From NCBI GenBank assembly GCA_945871455.1, contig CAMBXJ010000063.1, forward strand, positions 1-13,013: 13,013 bases of DNA, in the 5' to 3' direction. The notes beneath the pieces are model-generated. The model saw only the letters and a program-made list of their open reading frames with translations, made no database searches and was not told the origin of the DNA. Shown in pieces: positions 1 through 6,341 of the stretch (its first letter is position 1; each line of letters starts with the position of its first letter). Both the position numbers and the translations under genes were made by a program. The DNA is from Asaia bogorensis. Its GTDB lineage: Bacteria; Pseudomonadota; Alphaproteobacteria; Acetobacterales; Acetobacteraceae.

Positions 1-785
1 CCTCGATCTCGCTGGATCACCGGGAGTTGCTGGGCGACACGCTGGCGGTGATCGCCCGCGAAAAAGCCGGGATCATGAAGCCTGGCGTGCCCGTCGCGAT
101 CGGCGCGCAGCCGGCGGAGGTCGCGGCGGTCCTGCGCGCGGAAGCCGAAAGGGTTGGCGCGCCGATGGTGCTGCGCGGCCGGGACTGGGAGGTGGAGGCA
201 CGCAAGGACGGTTTCCGCTTCAGCGACCGAGGGGGTGTGCTGGACCTGCTGCGTCCGTCATTGCCGGGGGCGTTCCAGTTGGACAATGCCGGCATTGCCA
301 CCGCGGCGTTGCGGGCCTCGGGGTTGGCGATCGCGGCTGATGCGTTCGTGGCTGGTGTGGCGCGCGCCGAGTGGCCCGCCCGGTTGCAGCGTCTGCATGG
401 CCGCCTGGCGGGCGAACTGCCGCCGGACTGGGAGTTGTGGCTGGACGGCGGGCATAACCCGGGCGCCGGGGTTGTGCTGGCGGAACATCTGCGTGGCTGG
501 TCCGATCGGCCGGTGCATCTGGTCGTGGGGATGAAGCAGGCGAAGGACTCGGCGGAGTTTCTGCGTCCGTTGGTGCCGCTGGCGGCGACGCTGTGGGCGG
601 TGTCGGAACCGGGACAGCATGCCGCGCTGCCGGTTGAAGCGATCGTCGCGGCTTCGGGCGGGGTTGCGCGGGTCGGGCCGACGGTGGTGGAGGCGCTGCG
701 GGCGCTGCCTCGGGGTGGGCCGGCTCGGGTGCTGATTTGCGGGAGCTTGTATCTGGCGGGAGAGGTGCTGAAGGCGGAGGGGTAG
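1..785 (+). CDS. folC: Bifunctional folylpolyglutamate synthase/dihydrofolate synthase, C-terminal part (5' end outside window)
   Basis: This is the 3' part of an ATP-dependent Mur-ligase-family enzyme that adds glutamate to dihydropteroate and tetrahydrofolates in the cytoplasm. The frame is open from the window edge (first whole codon at 3) to a TAG at 783-785. About 260 residues are visible. The first contain SLDHRELLGDTL followed by AREKAGIMKPG, the conserved FolC segment after the central ATP-binding domain. Further on, LDGGHNPGAG (around 435-465) matches the D-x-x-HNP motif of the C-terminal Mur-ligase domain. The protein ends with CGSLYLAGEVL, a normal FolC terminus, so the 3' end looks intact. 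The P-loop and N-terminal domain lie upstream of the window. The gene is followed within 3 nt by a large palindromic element and is separated from mraZ by 573 nt, so it is probably not in the dcw operon. The identification is firm; only the start is missing. Confidence 0.95.
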   Translation, partial: SISLDHRELLGDTLAVIAREKAGIMKPGVPVAIGAQPAEVAAVLRAEAERVGAPMVLRGRDWEVEARKDGFRFSDRGGVLDLLRPSLPGAFQLDNAGIATAALRASGLAIAADAFVAGVARAEWPARLQRLHGRLAGELPPDWELWLDGGHNPGAGVVLAEHLRGWSDRPVHLVVGMKQAKDSAEFLRPLVPLAATLWAVSEPGQHAALPVEAIVAASGGVARVGPTVVEALRALPRGGPARVLICGSLYLAGEVLKAEG

Positions 786-787
786 GG

Positions 788-1011
788 CGGGGCTCCGCCC
801 CGGACCCCGCCAGGGCTTTGCCCTGGACCCACCAAAGGCGCGGCCTTTGGAATGCGATTCTTTTGTCGTTTAATTTCCTGGGGCTTACCCGGACCTCTCG
901 CGGTCCGGGTAAGCCCCAGGAATTCCAACGACAATGGTCCGGTTCCAAGGGCCGTCGCCCTTGGCGGGGTTCAGGGGCAGAGCCCCTGGCGGGGTCCGGG
1001 GCGGAGCCCCG
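788..1011. repeat. 224-bp nested imperfect palindrome made of small hairpin modules
   Basis: Two arms of about 108 and 110 nt are inverted copies of each other around a centre near 898.5. The outermost 28 nt are identical between arms, as are the innermost 21 nt; the middle is roughly three-quarters matched. Each arm also contains three short self-complementary hairpins: left 788-802 (6-bp stem), 810-826 (7 bp) and 832-850 (8 bp); right 945-964 (8 bp), 972-988 (7 bp) and 997-1011 (6 bp). Several differences between arms keep the small stems paired (CCAAAGGC/GCCTTTGG against CCAAGGGC/GCCCTTGG), which suggests selection or repair acting on the hairpins. GC-rich modules of this look are, from general familiarity, common between genes in alphaproteobacterial genomes. 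No open frame of note and no clear target-site duplication is visible. It could be a MITE-like or REP-like element, or a duplicated intergenic repeat in inverted orientation. Confidence 0.85.
875..922. terminator. Perfect 21-bp hairpin at the centre of the palindrome; possible bidirectional transcription stop after folC
   Basis: A perfect 21-bp stem (875-895 with 902-922) has a 6-nt loop, TCTCGC. The core arm reads CCTGGGGCTTACCCGGACC. The hairpin lies 90 nt after the folC stop and about 255 nt before the candidate mraZ promoter, where a terminator would insulate folC from the dcw operon. There is no run of T residues after the stem on either strand, so it is not a textbook intrinsic terminator. 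The stem is certain; the function is inferred. Confidence 0.35.
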
Positions 1012-1176
1012 AAATACCGCCACTTCCAGACATCAAAAGTAATATTCCAGAGAATAAACCAAGAACATCCGATCAATTCGGCCGCGTCGACATGCCTCCA
1101 CCAACGCCACCCATAAACCTTTGACACACCGCCAAAAAAACCAACCGCTCCGGCCGTTCCGCCCACCCAAAATGCT
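1012..1176. other. Non-coding, locally AT-richer stretch between the palindrome and the mraZ promoter
   Basis: Base composition drops clearly around 1025-1075 (runs such as AAAAGTAATATT and GAATAAACC) compared with the GC-rich surroundings. A TTGACA hexamer sits at 1121-1126, but there is no acceptable -10 element 16-18 bp downstream. Frames crossing this stretch on either strand are short, rich in aromatic residues or prolines, and resemble no protein I recognise. I see no RNA gene here. Confidence 0.5.
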
Positions 1177-1205
1177 TTGACGACCATTGTACCCCATGAT
1201 ATCCC
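1177..1205 (+). promoter_or_regulatory. Candidate sigma-70-type promoter of the dcw operon (PmraZ)
   Basis: TTGACG (1177-1182) is followed, after 17 nt, by TATCCC (1200-1205). The -35 matches the consensus at five of six positions; the -10 is weak (first three of six). The spacing is ideal, and the site overlaps the candidate MraZ boxes, as expected for an autorepressed mraZ promoter. Transcription would start near 1212, leaving a leader of about 145 nt. This is a prediction from sequence only. Confidence 0.4.
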
Positions 1206-1216
1206 ATGCTATCCCG
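1192..1216 (-). promoter_or_regulatory. MraZ operator: three TGGGN-type boxes at 10-bp spacing
   Basis: Read on the minus strand, the site is CGGGA, 5 nt, TGGGA, 5 nt, TGGGG. On the plus strand the box positions are 1192-1196, 1202-1206 and 1212-1216. MraZ in E. coli binds TGGGN direct repeats separated by 5-nt spacers ahead of its own gene; two boxes here match exactly and the third differs at one base. The boxes run from between the candidate -35 and -10 to the probable transcription start, a position that suits repression. mraZ itself begins 142 nt downstream. Confidence 0.65.
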
Positions 1217-1346
1217 GAAAAAGGGGCAACCTCCATGCCTCGCCCAGGACCGATGGTGGGTTGGTTGTGTCGGCGGACATCCTTTCCTCATCGCTACCCG
1301 CCTCCTGTCCCCGCCATCCGTTCGTGATGCATCCACCAAGAAAGGC

Positions 1347-1352
1347 AGGCGG
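1347..1352 (+). promoter_or_regulatory. mraZ ribosome binding site, possibly held in a leader stem
   Basis: AGGCGG lies 6 nt before the mraZ ATG and differs from AGGAGG at one base. It lies inside AGGCGGGT (1347-1354), which is fully complementary to ACCCGCCT at 1296-1303, so the leader could fold over it. The site supports the ATG at 1359 over earlier in-frame starts. Confidence 0.5.
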
Positions 1353-1358
1353 GTCGGC

Positions 1359-1835
1359 ATGACCCAGTTCCTCGGCACTTTTCAGAACAAATTGGACAGC
1401 AAGGGGCGCGTCTCCGTGCCGGCGCCCTTCCGCGCGGGCCTGCGCACGCAGTCCATCGGTGTCGAAACCACCGTGGGTGTACCCGTCATCTTGCGTCAGT
1501 CGCACCAATACCCTTGCATAGAAGCCTGGTCGCAAAAGGCCTTCGAGTCGCTGGCCCAGCCGCTGAGCGAGTACGATCAATTCAGTCAGGAACACGACGA
1601 CTTCGCGATGGCGCTTTACGCTGACGCATTCTCGATCGAAACCGACAAGGATGGCCGCATCGTCCTGCCGGAAGAACTTGTCCAGCACGCCAATCTCAAC
1701 GACCTGGTCACCTTCGTGGGCCTCGGCCGCAGCTTCCAGATCTGGGAACCGCAAGCCGCCGACCAACGACGGATGGAGGCGCGGGAACGGGCGCGCGATC
1801 AACGCCTGACCCTGAAGGCGAGGGCCGACGCATGA
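1359..1835 (+). CDS. mraZ: Transcriptional regulator MraZ
   Basis: The product is a DNA-binding protein of 158 residues that represses the dcw operon through TGGGN repeats and acts on the nucleoid as a ring-shaped oligomer. Two AbrB-like MraZ domains are visible, each with its D-x-x-x-R signature: DSKGR at 13-17 and DKDGR at 96-100, the second followed by IVLPEELV. The opening [21 protein letters not shown] is the family's standard N-terminus, which fixes the start at 1359 although the frame stays open upstream to 1206. The length fits the family (about 150 in E. coli). The C-terminal end (131-158) is charged and rich in arginine. The gene is first in the operon and overlaps rsmH by ATGA. The operator at 1192-1216 points to autoregulation. 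Identification is secure. Confidence 0.97.
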   Translation: MTQFLGTFQNKLDSKGRVSVPAPFRAGLRTQSIGVETTVGVPVILRQSHQYPCIEAWSQKAFESLAQPLSEYDQFSQEHDDFAMALYADAFSIETDKDGRIVLPEELVQHANLNDLVTFVGLGRSFQIWEPQAADQRRMEARERARDQRLTLKARADA

Positions 1836-2875
1836 GCGGCCAAACCCCCAACATACAACATCCTGGCAACCACATCCCCGTGATGGGCGCCGAAATGCTG
1901 GAAACGTTGCGCCCGCGCGACGGCGGCGTCTATCTGGACGGCACCTTCGGCGGCGGCGGCTATACCCGCCAGATCCTGGAAAGCGCCGACTGCACCGTCT
2001 GGGCGACCGACCGAGACCCCGAAGCCATCGCGCGCGGCGCCGAACTCGCCGCCCGCTTCCCCGACCGCCTCCACCTCCTGCTCGGCCAGTTCGGCAACAT
2101 GATGGCACTGCTGGCCGAGGCCGGTGTCAAAACGCTCGACGGTGTCGTGCTGGACCTCGGCGTCTCGTCCTTTCAACTCGACGACGCGAAACGCGGGTTT
2201 TCCTTCCGCGCCGACGGCCCGCTCGATATGCGCATGGGATTTCATGGGCCGACGGCCGCCGATCTGGTCAATACGCTCGATGAGCGGGCCCTGGCCGACG
2301 TTCTGTTCGAATTCGGCGACGAGCGCGCTTCCCGCCGCATCGCCAAGGCCATCGTCGCCGCCCGGGCCGAAGCGCCGATCGAAACCACCTTGCGCCTGGC
2401 CGACATCATCCGCGCCGTGCTGCCGCCGGACCGTTCCGGCATTCACCCAGCGACCCGCAGCTTCCAGGCCCTGCGCATCAAGGTCAACGACGAGCTGGGC
2501 GAGATCGAGCGCGCCCTGGACCAGGCGGCGCATCTGCTGGCCCCGGAAGGACGGCTGGTGGTGGTCGCCTTCCACTCGCTGGAAGACCGCATCGTCAAGC
2601 GCTTCATGAGCGAGGCCAGCGGCCGCACCGCCGCCCCGTCCCGCCACGACCCGCGCGGCCTGATGACCCGCGACGCCGCGCGCTTCCGCCTGCTGACCAC
2701 GAAAGCCAGGCGGCCGGGATCGGATGAGGTCCACTTCAATACGCGCGCCCGCAGCGCCCGGCTGCGAGCCATCGAACGGCTGGCAACCCCAGGACTGGCA
2801 ATCCCAGGGCTGGCAACCGAACGGCTGGCCATCGGACCCATGGCCATCCGATCGGCGCAAAGGATCGACACATGA
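1832..2875 (+). CDS. rsmH: 16S rRNA (cytosine(1402)-N(4))-methyltransferase RsmH (MraW)
   Basis: This cytoplasmic SAM-dependent enzyme methylates N4 of C1402 in the 16S rRNA decoding centre. The 347 residues carry HIPVM (14-18), the SAM-binding loop DGTFGGGG (36-43), the acidic segment ATDRDP (58-63), [12 protein letters not shown] (106-117), [18 protein letters not shown] (205-222) and [12 protein letters not shown] (247-258). The family-typical C-terminus [14 protein letters not shown] (303-316) is present. The protein then continues for about 31 residues built from five pentapeptide units, [25 protein letters not shown] (317-341), so it is longer than the usual 310-320. The ATG overlaps the mraZ stop (ATGA), and AGGG at 1821-1824 is a suitable ribosome site. 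The last 4 nt overlap ftsL. The enzyme core is intact; the tail is probably a dispensable repeat expansion. Confidence 0.97.
   Translation: MSGQTPNIQHPGNHIPVMGAEMLETLRPRDGGVYLDGTFGGGGYTRQILESADCTVWATDRDPEAIARGAELAARFPDRLHLLLGQFGNMMALLAEAGVKTLDGVVLDLGVSSFQLDDAKRGFSFRADGPLDMRMGFHGPTAADLVNTLDERALADVLFEFGDERASRRIAKAIVAARAEAPIETTLRLADIIRAVLPPDRSGIHPATRSFQALRIKVNDELGEIERALDQAAHLLAPEGRLVVVAFHSLEDRIVKRFMSEASGRTAAPSRHDPRGLMTRDAARFRLLTTKARRPGSDEVHFNTRARSARLRAIERLATPGLAIPGLATERLAIGPMAIRSAQRIDT
2780..2854 (+). repeat. 15-bp tandem repeat, five units, in the 3' end of rsmH
   Basis: CTGGCAA or its variants CTGGCCA and ATGGCCA recur at 2780, 2795, 2810, 2825 and 2840, an exact 15-bp period in frame with rsmH. 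The first three units are most alike and the last two have diverged. The array encodes residues 317-341 of RsmH, after the conserved end of the family. Confidence 0.85.
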
Positions 2876-3870
2876 TCCGTCCCATCACCTGCATCTGCGC
2901 CCTGCTCGCGCTTGGCTCCGGTCTTTACCTGTACCAGTCGAAATACACCGTGCAGTTGCTGGACCGCCAGATCGAGAAGATCGTGCGTGAAACCGACACG
3001 TTGCGCGATCAGACGCGGCTGCTGCACGCCGAGTGGATGCTGCTGAACGACCCGGAGCGGCTACGCCAGTTCACCGATCGCTACCTGTCGCTGAAGACGG
3101 TCACTCCGACCCAGTTTACCACCCTGAACGACCTGGCCGCCCGCCTGCCGGCCCCGCGCGCGCCTGAACCCGAGCCGAAGCCCGTCTATGCCGCCGTACG
3201 CCTGCCCGCCGCCGGCACGATGGCGGCCGGCACCGACACGCCCCGCCCGGCCGAAGAGCCCGCCCCGGTGATCGTCGCCGAGGAAGTCCTGCCGATCCCG
3301 CCGATGCACGTGCCGCCGCCGGCCATCCTGGCGCAAACCCCGGCGCCCGCGCGTCCGCTGCCACGTCCCGCGTCGGTCGTCGCCGATGCCAGCGCGCCGC
3401 GTCCGCCGACCGTCGCCGACCAGCGGCCGCCGACGCCCACCGCCAGCCCCCGGCCGCTGGAGACACGCGCCGGCGAACCCGCCCCGCCGTCGCGCCCCGC
3501 GCCAGGCTTCGCCGACACCCAGCCGCCGCGCTCGGCCAGCACCGCGGACGCCCGACCGCCGGCACCGCGTCCGACCGCGTCAGCTCCGAGCCCGCCGTCA
3601 GCACAAGCACAGGCACAACCGAATCCTGGCGCACAACCGATCCAGCTCGCGGCCCGCGCCGCCCCGCCGGCGCGCGTGGCCTCGTCACCCGTGACCGCCC
3701 CACCCACCTCCGTCGCCGCCCCCCCAATCCCCGCCTCCTACGGTGGTGGCTCCATGCTCGGCATGGCCGCACGTGGCCCTGGCGGCGCCTCCAGTGCCCC
3801 CCTGGCCGCGCCGCTGCCCCTGCCGCGCCCGGTTCCCGCCTACAGCTCCCAATGGTCGGGAGGCGATTGA
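2872..3870 (+). CDS. ftsL: Cell division protein FtsL-like, with a very long Pro/Ala-rich periplasmic tail
   Basis: FtsL is a small bitopic inner-membrane protein of the FtsQLB complex that activates FtsWI at the septum. The first 85 residues fit this: a short cytoplasmic start, one membrane segment (about 5-21), a heptad-like helix from about 25 to 56, and [17 protein letters not shown] (58-74), which resembles the AEW-LN-P-RL pattern of alphaproteobacterial FtsL. FtsL is usually 90-130 residues. Here a further 245 or so, rich in Pro, Ala and Arg with no recognisable fold, extend to residue 332, presumably disordered in the periplasm. Position between rsmH and ftsI is the standard ftsL slot. 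AAAGGA (2859-2864) lies 7 nt before the ATG, which overlaps the rsmH stop. The tail is in the same frame with no break, so a simple frameshift does not explain it. Function rests on the N-terminal part and the position. Confidence 0.85.
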   Translation: MIRPITCICALLALGSGLYLYQSKYTVQLLDRQIEKIVRETDTLRDQTRLLHAEWMLLNDPERLRQFTDRYLSLKTVTPTQFTTLNDLAARLPAPRAPEPEPKPVYAAVRLPAAGTMAAGTDTPRPAEEPAPVIVAEEVLPIPPMHVPPPAILAQTPAPARPLPRPASVVADASAPRPPTVADQRPPTPTASPRPLETRAGEPAPPSRPAPGFADTQPPRSASTADARPPAPRPTASAPSPPSAQAQAQPNPGAQPIQLAARAAPPARVASSPVTAPPTSVAAPPIPASYGGGSMLGMAARGPGGASSAPLAAPLPLPRPVPAYSSQWSGGD

Positions 3871-3877
3871 GACCGTC

Positions 3878-6337
3878 ATGAACTCCGATCCGGACCACGT
3901 CCCGTCGCCTGACTCGACGCCTTTGAACGAAGGGCGCTTCGGCCGCCCGGCGCGCCGCGTCGGGGCCGCGCGCGCCGATACGACCCCGCGGATGGAGACG
4001 GTGAAAGTCACCGCGCCCGATCTGCAACGTCGGCGAGCGATGGAAAAGACACGGGGGCGGCTGGTTATCGCGGCCGGTGGGTTCACGCTGCTGTTCCTGG
4101 GACTGATCGGCAAACTGGCGCTGGCCACGATCGTGATGCCGCTAACCCCGCATCGCGCCGAAAAGAATATCGAGGCCATCGTCGCCGCATCCCAGCCGCG
4201 CGCGTCCCTGGAGACCAGCATCCCCGGCCAACGGGCGATGATTACCGATCGCAACGGCCAGCCCTTGGCGATCTCCCTGAACACGGTCTCGGTGTTCGCC
4301 GATCCGCGCCAGATCATCGACGCCGCCGACGCCGCGGCGAAGCTGAAAACCGTCCTGCCCCGCCTGGACGCGGAACGCGCCCTGCAACGCCTGCGATCGG
4401 ACAAGAAATTCGTCTATCTGGAACGCCAGATCACCCCGCGCGAAGAACTCGCGATCAACAATCTGGGCATCCCCGGGATCGACTTCCGTCCCACCCAGCA
4501 GCGCCATTACCCGCTGGGCCGGACCGCGGCGCAGATACTGGGCGGCGTCGACGTGGACGAAACCGGGGTCGCCGGCGTCGAGGCGTTCTTCGACAAGCGC
4601 ATCCGCGAAGACACGTCGCCGATGAAACTCTCGCTCGATGTCCGCGTGCAGGCGGTGGTGCGGGAGGAGTTGCTGAACGCGATGACGACGTTCGAGGCGA
4701 TCGGTGCCTGCGGCATCGTCATGGACGTGAACACCGGCGAAGTGATCGCGATGGTCAGCCTGCCCGACTACGATGCGAACCGCTTCCGCGTGGCCCCCGC
4801 CGACGATCGCTTCAACCGGGCCGTCACCGGCATGTATGAGCCGGGCAGCACGTTCAAACTCCAGACCGCCGCGATGGCGCTGGATGCCGGCGTGGTCAAT
4901 CTGTGGGACCAGTTCGACGCGTCCCGCCCGATCAGCATCGGCCGCTTCACCATCTCGGACTTCGAGGGCAAGAAGCGCTGGCTCTATTTCCCGGAAGTGC
5001 TGGCCTATTCGTCCAACCTGGGCGCGGCGAACGTCGCCAAGCTGGTCGGCGGCGAACGCCAGCGCGCCTGGCTGCGCAACATGGGCATGATGAACCGGGT
5101 GGGGATCGAACTGCCCGAGGCCGGCCGCACCCTGACCCAGCCCGCCGCCAACTGGAAGGACATCGCCACCCTGACCGTGGGCTTCGGGCATGGCATCTCT
5201 GTTTCACCGCTGCATGTGGTGAAGGGCACGGCCGCGATCGCCAATGGCGGGCTGGCGGTGCGCCCGACGATCCTGGCGTTGGCGCCCGGCGACACGCCCG
5301 ACGCCACCCGGATCATGCAGCAATCCACGTCCGACATGATGCGCCGGCTGATGCGCCTGATCGTGACCGACGGGTTCGGCAAGACCGCCGAGGTGGCCGG
5401 CTACTATCCCGGCGGCAAGACCGGCACGGCCGAGAAGGTGGGCAACAAGGGCTACAAGAAGAAAGCCAACGTCGCGGCCTTCATGGGCGTCTTCCCGATG
5501 CATTCCCCGCGCTATGCCGTCTACATGATGCTGGACGAGCCGAAGGGCAACAAAAGCACCTATTACTATGCCACCGCCGGCTGGGTCGCGGCCCCCGCGG
5601 CGGGCAAGGTCATCGGACGGATCGGGCCGATGCTGGGGATGCTGCCGGACATGCAGAATCTGTCGGCGATCAACCAGTCGCTCGCCATGCCCCTGCAACC
5701 GACCCGACAGACCGCACCGCGTCCGACGCCGCCGCTGGTCATCGGCGGCCCCGGCGAGCGGGGCGGACCGGCGGCGCAGATGTCCCTGGCCGGACCGGGC
5801 ACGCGGGCCGGGCAGGCCGCGTCCGTCGGGCAGACCGCGCCGGCCGGGCAGACCGCGCCGGTTGGGCAGGCCGCATCGACCGGGCCGAGGACACAGGGCG
5901 CGAAGCCCGCCTACGCCGGAACGTCCGCCGCCGGCGCCTCCACCACAGGAGCAGCCGCCGCAGGAGCACCCGCCGCCGGCACGCCCACCACCGGAGCGTC
6001 CAGCCCTACCGGCCCGGCAGGCCAGGCATCGCAAGCCACATCCCGACCGAACCTGACCGTGCCGCCGACGGTCCTGCCACCCGCCGTCACCCGCGCGCAG
6101 CAGAAGCCGGTGCGCCAGGAAACCAACGCCGCACCCGCCGGATCACCCCTCGCCGCGCTGCCCCGGTCGGGTTCGTTGCCGGCACTTGGTTCGCCCCCGG
6201 GATCGCCCCCTGGATCGCCCTCGGGATCGCCCCTGGCATCACCCCTGGGATCGCCCCCGGGATCCCTCGCCGGATCGCAGTCGAGCACTGCCCCGATCGT
6301 ATCCGTCGCGTCAGTCGCTCCCGTTGTTCGGCGCTGA
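3878..6337 (+). CDS. ftsI: Septal peptidoglycan transpeptidase FtsI (PBP3), with long repetitive C-terminal tail
   Basis: This class B penicillin-binding protein crosslinks septal peptidoglycan as partner of FtsW. The start chosen (819 residues) follows the ftsL stop by 7 nt; GGGAGG at 3858-3863 is a rather distant ribosome site. An earlier GTG at 3743 lies inside ftsL and would add an unrelated stretch. Order: cytoplasmic N-terminus (1-60), membrane anchor (about 62-85), dimerisation domain with MITDRNGQPLAIS (121-133), then the transpeptidase with all three catalytic motifs: S324-T-F-K327, S378-S-N380 and K514-T-G516. The catalytic part ends near 600, the usual length of the family. Residues from about 605 to 819 are low-complexity Gly/Ala/Pro/Ser/Thr with repeats of 6, 5 and 4 residues, on the periplasmic side. 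The enzyme is clearly intact; the tail is unusual and of unknown role. Confidence 0.97.
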   Translation: MNSDPDHVPSPDSTPLNEGRFGRPARRVGAARADTTPRMETVKVTAPDLQRRRAMEKTRGRLVIAAGGFTLLFLGLIGKLALATIVMPLTPHRAEKNIEAIVAASQPRASLETSIPGQRAMITDRNGQPLAISLNTVSVFADPRQIIDAADAAAKLKTVLPRLDAERALQRLRSDKKFVYLERQITPREELAINNLGIPGIDFRPTQQRHYPLGRTAAQILGGVDVDETGVAGVEAFFDKRIREDTSPMKLSLDVRVQAVVREELLNAMTTFEAIGACGIVMDVNTGEVIAMVSLPDYDANRFRVAPADDRFNRAVTGMYEPGSTFKLQTAAMALDAGVVNLWDQFDASRPISIGRFTISDFEGKKRWLYFPEVLAYSSNLGAANVAKLVGGERQRAWLRNMGMMNRVGIELPEAGRTLTQPAANWKDIATLTVGFGHGISVSPLHVVKGTAAIANGGLAVRPTILALAPGDTPDATRIMQQSTSDMMRRLMRLIVTDGFGKTAEVAGYYPGGKTGTAEKVGNKGYKKKANVAAFMGVFPMHSPRYAVYMMLDEPKGNKSTYYYATAGWVAAPAAGKVIGRIGPMLGMLPDMQNLSAINQSLAMPLQPTRQTAPRPTPPLVIGGPGERGGPAAQMSLAGPGTRAGQAASVGQTAPAGQTAPVGQAASTGPRTQGAKPAYAGTSAAGASTTGAAAAGAPAAGTPTTGASSPTGPAGQASQATSRPNLTVPPTVLPPAVTRAQQKPVRQETNAAPAGSPLAALPRSGSLPALGSPPGSPPGSPSGSPLASPLGSPPGSLAGSQSSTAPIVSVASVAPVVRR
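5807..5878 (+). repeat. 18-bp tandem repeat in ftsI, four units
   Basis: Four 18-bp units encode AGQAAS, VGQTAP, AGQTAP and VGQAAS (FtsI residues 644-667). The DNA units share GGGCAGrCCGC-type cores, indicating duplication at DNA level and not only biased amino-acid use. Confidence 0.75.
5918..6007 (+). repeat. 15-bp periodic repeat in ftsI, six degenerate units
   Basis: Glycine recurs every five residues (681, 686, 691, 696, 701, 706) giving GTSAA, GASTT, GAAAA, GAPAA, GTPTT and GASSP. The DNA is more diverged than in the neighbouring repeats, with shared GCCGCCGG and CCACCACC pieces. Confidence 0.65.
6188..6271 (+). repeat. 12-bp tandem repeat in ftsI, seven units
   Basis: Seven 12-bp units based on GGATCGCCCCCG encode GSPP, GSPP, GSPS, GSPL, ASPL, GSPP and GSLA (FtsI residues 771-798). 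The third codon bases are also conserved between units, pointing to recent expansion. Confidence 0.85.
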
Positions 6338-6341
6338 GATC

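Noticed and set aside
788..1011. CRISPR array or transposase-encoding insertion sequence
   Set aside because: The repeat is inverted, not spaced direct repeats with unique spacers, and no transposase frame or target duplication is visible.
1121..1126. TTGACA as a second mraZ -35 element
   Set aside because: No plausible -10 hexamer 15-19 nt downstream; the sequence there is a CA-rich run.
885..1187. Minus-strand 100-codon frame rich in Trp and Phe across the palindrome and AT-rich stretch
   Set aside because: No family resemblance, and a third of it is the reverse strand of the repeat element; it has no convincing start signal.
1206..1358. In-frame upstream extension of mraZ starting at an ATG at 1206
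   Set aside because: The added 51 residues resemble nothing, the ATG lies inside the MraZ operator, and the family's conserved N-terminus starts at 1359 with a suitable ribosome site.
1799..2860. Minus-strand open frame of 353 codons opposite rsmH
   Set aside because: Antisense shadow of a clearly conserved gene; its composition follows the complement of rsmH codons.
2872..3870. Frameshifted or fused gene in the FtsL tail
   Set aside because: The Pro/Ala-rich frame continues without a break to a stop 7 nt before ftsI, and no second domain or internal start with a family match is seen.
3743..3877. Earlier GTG start for ftsI inside ftsL
   Set aside because: It would overlap ftsL by more than 100 nt and add a Pro/Arg/Ala stretch with no counterpart in FtsI; the ATG at 3878 follows the ftsL stop by 7 nt.
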